This document shows, in pieces, positions 9,601 through 15,600 of a DNA stretch of 18,740 nt. Numbering within the stretch: the stretch's first letter is position 1; the number at the start of each line of letters is the position of its first letter. The notes beneath the pieces are model-generated. The model had not been told where the DNA came from. It saw only the letters and a program-made list of their open reading frames with translations, and made no database searches. A program made the position numbers and the translations under genes. The stretch spans positions 30,769 to 49,508 of the forward strand of contig BEXV01000895.1 in the NCBI GenBank assembly GCA_003118195.1, in the 5' to 3' direction. This stretch comes from Hemicentrotus pulcherrimus. Lineage: Eukaryota > Echinodermata > Echinoidea > Camarodonta > Strongylocentrotidae.

Positions 9601-12600
9601 TATTTGTTTGTTCTTGACAAATCTGTGGTGCAGTATTCAGCAAAAAGATATCATCTAAAAAGAAATACCTCATGTAGTGATATTGTATGTTTATGTAATA
9701 TTGATCTTCTGTGAGTAATTGTTGTACTTTCATCCAATGCACTCAGACTGCAATCTCTTTTGGCTTTATTATTCCAATTTATTCTAAAAACATAAGTTAT
9801 GCAATCCAACCAACACTTACCTTTTAATGATGTACAAATTAATTAGTTCTATTAGCACTTTGTTTCTTTTCCAGCTGATTTATGTTGAGACTTTATCAGA
9901 GGTATGATACTCTATACAAGATTTTTTGTTGTTGATTATTTATATTATTTGATTATATACTTGCTATATTCCATTATTTTTAAAAGCATGGTTAATATTT
10001 GGAACTCTTTTCAACTACTTGATGACACTGAAAACTAGACAAATAATGTCTTACATAGAATTTAGAATGGAAATCCCATAATTTCTCATGTAACAAAAAT
10101 TACTAAATTGCATGAAAGAGAATATTACACATGCATTTACTTTAACAGTACCGTATACAGTTTTGTCTGTGAACTCAATCTACAGACATCTGTGTCATGC
10201 CACCAAAATATATGAGACATAAATTAGCAGACAGGGAAATTAGGCAGCTACAATTGTTCGGTTTTCAGTGGTATGACCCCAGGTGGGTCACTCTCATACA
10301 CAAATGCTACCTACCTGTGTCTATCAACCTCTGAATGGACCCTAATGGCGTATCGCACCTTTTCTTGAATTACCTTTTTTTAAGAAAACATCAAAACCTG
10401 TGTACCTGAAAAGGAACCCTTATTTTGGTTTTTGTACTATCAGTGCTTGAAAAATGCAGTTTTTTAAGGAAAACGTTGATGACGCCGAACCCGTGAATCT
10501 GAAAAGGTACCCTTTTTTAAATTTTAAAAAAAAAAAAACAAAAAAAAAACCCATTATAAAGAAAAAAAAAAAAAAAAAAAAAACCATTAAAAAAATTTTA
10601 AAGAAAAAGGAAAATAGCCAGTCATGTTGGGAGTGACCCCCCTAGGGGTATGACACACACTTTGGTGACAATGATGGCTCCTTGGTCAATATCTTATACT
10701 AACCAAATTGTTAGCTTCAGCCCAGGGGTCTAACACTACACCTTAACCTAACCATAAGCACCTAACGTAAATGCAGTCAAACCTGCTTTAGTGACCGCCT
10801 GTCTACAGAGACCACCTGTCTACAAGGACCACATTCTTTGTTTCCCTTGAAAATGGTTTCTCATTGAAACATGTAATATAGGCACCTGTGTACAAAGATC
10901 CTATGAAAATGAGACCATTTTTCTTGTCTCCCTCGGGTGGTCTTTATAGACTGGTTTCACTGTAGTACCTTCGACTCTTTGTTTCTTTGTCAATATGCTA
11001 CTATTATTGAACATGGGTATATACAAACTTAAATAAGCAATCAATATATGGTTAAAGTGATATGAAAACTGCATTTCAAATCACAAGGGCTTACTAAACA
11101 TAAAGTAATTAATTATAGATCTTTTAAATAATTTGATTCAGAAGAGTTTCAATCTCTATTATTTCAAGCACCATGGCATGTTTTGAATGAAGTAACTAAT
11201 GTTGATGATCATTGGTTAAAATGGAAAATATATCAATAGCTCATCGTCTTGCTCCTGTGATAAAATTTCGAGTGAGAAATGATTCTGCTCCTTGGATTGA
11301 CTCTAAACTTTGTAAATTAATTTCTAAGAGGAATAAAGCATATAAAAAATGTTTGTCAATGAAACATGAAAAAGTGAATACCTCCAAAGAATCGGCAGAA
11401 TTTGACCAACTTTGGTCTTCTTATAAATCTTTGAGAAATTTCTTTGAGGAACAGTAAAAGTGAATATTTTAAATCACAAATAAGGTCTAACTCAAATGAT
11501 TACAAATGCATGTGGAAATGTCTCCGCTCATTGATCCCTAAGCTACGTGTATCACTCCCACATGCTTTACATGTTAATAATGGTCAAACATACCAGGATG
11601 ATGATAGCATATCCAGTGCCTTTAATGATTATCTTATCAATCTAATTGTTAATAACCCACTACCAAGGGAATCTAACGTTTATTTTGATTGCTATAACTT
11701 TTTACTGAAATCGAATAATTCTCTTAATACTAATCTGCTTCTGCCTCTAAGCTTTTTGAATTTGACCTGATTGACTGTGAATGTGTTCGGAAATCATTTT
11801 TGAATTTAGATACCTCCAAATCAAGTGGAGTAGATGAAATAAGTGTAAAATTACTTAAGAGTGCCAGAAAAGAAATCATTACATTTATAACTGAATTGAT
11901 AAATTTATCATTCAGTACTGGCACCCTTCCCTGATGAATGGAAACATGCTAAAGGTGTGTTCCCTTGTTTAAGAAAGGAGATGTAAATTCCATGACTAAT
12001 TACCATCCGATATCTATACTGCCAGCTGTCAGTAAACTAATAGAAAGAATGGTTCACAAGCAGCAGCAGCTTTATGACTTTTTAATTCTTAATGATGTAT
12101 TAACAGAAGTACAGTTTGGTTTCAGACCTGGTTACTTGACAGCCTCATCAGCACTTGGTGCATTAACTGATCTGTTTAAAAAAAAAAAATAAAAAAAAAT
12201 TGCAACTAACCCTAATCCTATATCTTTGATGAAATAAAACTTGAAGCAGTTGTCTCCAGAGCATGTGTCAGAGCAACCTGTTCTCACTTTTCCTCTCAAC
12301 AGATGGTAGGAAACTATGGGTGAAGGTTGAAGTGGAGGCTAGCCCTGTATTCTACATGGGTCCAAACTGGGAGGTCAAAGTTCATGAGAGGAAGGCAAAG
12401 TTCACAGTCAGTGGGGTCAAAGGTTGGGGCATCAGTGAGTTCCTATACAGGTAAAAACAATCATTAGATACTTGCTAATTAATTGAGTCTGTAGGGGAAA
12501 CAAAAGATGCATGAAAGAGATATGACAAAACTCTATGAGAGTCCACTAGAGGCAGATAGTGATCGAAACTGTTCAAGAAGTCATCATAATCATTGTCATC

Positions 12601-15600
12601 AATGTCATCGTCAGCATCGCTGTCATCGTCGTTGTTATTATCTTCATCATTATCCTGATCTGCATCATTTTCTTCATCTTCATAGTCATCACCGAAATTC
12701 ACCGTTATCATCTTATCATTATTAAAGAGGCAGTATTTGTTTTTGAAAGAACTGTACCGACCTGGACGTATTTCTCTGCTCTTTCTCTTGGCAACTAGCT
12801 GATCAAGCCTAATAGGTTCATTCGATTTTAGAATTTGGTGAGACTGTTTGATCTTTGAAACAGTGAGGCTACAATTGAGTGATTCACATTCCAGTCTACT
12901 TACCAGAGGTCATTAAGATATCTCAAAGATTAAATTCCATATAACTGTCCCCTGCACTAGAACAAGATCCAAGCGCATTTTCTTTTTTTCATTTTGAATT
13001 TTTAACAATTCACTTTTTGCATTATCTACATGAGCATGCTACTCAAGCTAGGATTTTAATGAATTGTATGCATTTATTTGATGAACAGCAATTAAAAACA
13101 ATGTTTTTTGCAATTATCCCCTACAGGAATGATAGTGGAAGGCCAAATCACTACGAACAGGAGACGGTTCCTCTGATCATAGAACCAGGTAGAATTTTAT
13201 TATAAATTGAAGAATTGAAACTGTTCATGCTTCTGCTTACAAGACGTCACTGTAGGCTGTCAGTCTAATGATTGTTTTAGATCACCATATAACCTTAAGT
13301 CCACTCCCCTATCAGCGGCCTGACTGTAAGATTGAACCCCATGTACCCTGTACTAATTCATGATGAAGAATTGAAATTGTTTGTGCTTCTGTTTTTACAG
13401 GATTTCACTGTATGCTGTCAGTCTAATAATATGTTTTGGATCACTAAATAACCTTGAATCCACTCCCCTATACCTGACTTTAATATTGAACCCCGTGTAC
13501 ATCTTTCTGTACTAGAGCCCATTGATGAAGACATACAACGGTTCTTGCTCCCATTTACAAGCCAAGGCTGTCAATCAACCAAACTGGTGGGAGGCAAAGG
13601 AGCTCAGCTTGCTACATTGACCCATCTCAGGAACAAAATCACACCCAAGGTAAATAATGATAATGATATTCGGCTTTTATATAGCGCTTAATACAATGTC
13701 TCTAAGCGCTTTACAGATATATTATCACCCCGGTCATTGGATTCAGTGCTTGCCTGCACACGTTTCAAACAGGTTAATATCCATCAGCAGGAGTGGAGAA
13801 TAGCTGGCGTGCATGAGCTTATGTCACCAGGGTATGGATTTGGGTGGTCTGCTTGTCCGTCTGGGCTGGAGTCTCCAGAATGCGGACTTGGGGGTGCTTA
13901 GAATCCATGAGTGGGGTGTGCTGTCGATGAGTTGCTGTGTGTGTCCCCATTAGCTCGGCATTGTAGTCTGTTGTCGTCTGCCTCCCTCTCTCTAACACGG
14001 TGCATCTGCAAGCCTACTGTATATCTTCATCACCATTCAAGCCGATACTACAAGCAGCATATATTTAAATAGTTTTTCTTCTCCCTTTCAACTGTATTTC
14101 AAAGGCATGAGAAGTATAGATTTATCCTTTTTTTTATGAAGAATATATCTGTACTTTGTTTGTGAATCATTTCTATGTTCCCTCCTTTTTTTAATCAGTT
14201 TGATGTCCCTCCAGGCTTTTGTGTGACCAGCATTGCATTCCAACTTCAACTGAAAGTAAGATATTTATGCTTTTTTGAAACTAATAAAATTCTAAGCAAT
14301 CAAATGGTGTTGTATGTTTCTTGATATCAAAATGCAATATGTTCATGGAGATTACAGATATAAAAGGTTATGTTACCTCCAGATTGATTGAGACAAATGA
14401 TGTGTTCACGTGGTTCATTATGATATACATGTAGTACAGTCCGCATACATCAAGTAGCTCCAGGCAATAGTGTTGTTTGAAAAGCGAAGACATTTTACAG
14501 GCCAATTAAAGAGGAAAGTCAAATGTGGATCTGCATTTCAGAAAACTAGAATTAATTTGTTTAATTTATTTTTTATTCTATTTTTATTTGTTTGGTATAT
14601 AAAGAGTGACCAGCATCTCAAACTGAGTCTGTCACTGTACGAGGTACTTAAATATTTACAAAGTAATTTTACATTATGATAGTTTGTTAATAATATTTAA
14701 GGGAAATAATACATGATTAGTATGGAAGAATGAAAAATAATTCTGTTAAAACTGTGTAGAAATAATAACATTAGTTACTATCTAATTAGCTGCTATACTG
14801 GGAATGAATGAATTGCAGACTACGCATTCTAGTGGGAATCTTGAGAATGCCCTAAATCTTTTTTAAGGCAGTGAAAGAAATACACTTGCAGGTTGCTTTG
14901 TACATCAGACAAAAGGTTGAACTATTTTTTTTTTCTCCACCAGTCTTATCCTAAACTCCAAGAGGCAGTTCATGGATTGTGTGAGGTATCGACTGATCTA
15001 AGATGTGCATCGCTGGAAGACACATGTAACAGGTACGTTATATGTCCATCATGTTCTATTTCATATTCGGACTCATTAATAAAGAATGAACTGCCAACAG
15101 AAAAAAAATTATTAATACAAGGAGATTTAAACAAACAGTTAAGAAGATTAATCCTTCATCGGTCTGTAGTAAGCTGTACTTAAATTGAACTGAACAGCTT
15201 CATCTTTTGGTCATATCTCCTTACATTATTAGTTATACGAGACTAAATCATACTTGTATGAGAAGGAAATATTAAAACACATCAAAATTTGACAATGTTA
15301 ACAATTGTGCTCCAACATTACTCTCACATAAATAATTTTTGGCTCCTTTTTTATTTGTTCAATCAATCAGGATATTACATGTACATGTATACAGGTATTG
15401 TACATGCAAGATAATATTATCAAAGAAATTAGTGGATTTCTCTTAACCTTTAAACTTCGACTTAATCTATGATATGCTTATATATTTTGTATCCTAAAAT
15501 GCTTTGATAACTTATCAACATTTGATATTGTAGAATTTCAAATAAACTTCATTTTCTATGTCTTTTGATATTCATTTTGTGTTAGCATTTTTTAATGTTT

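Noticed and set aside
10454..10636. Lys-rich short frame
   Set aside because: It reads through the A-rich tract of a MITE-like element.
12475..12711. Asp-rich minus-strand frame and matching Ile-rich and His-rich plus-strand frames
   Set aside because: All three are translations of the ATC-type microsatellite at 12578-12700. There is no domain and no splice context.
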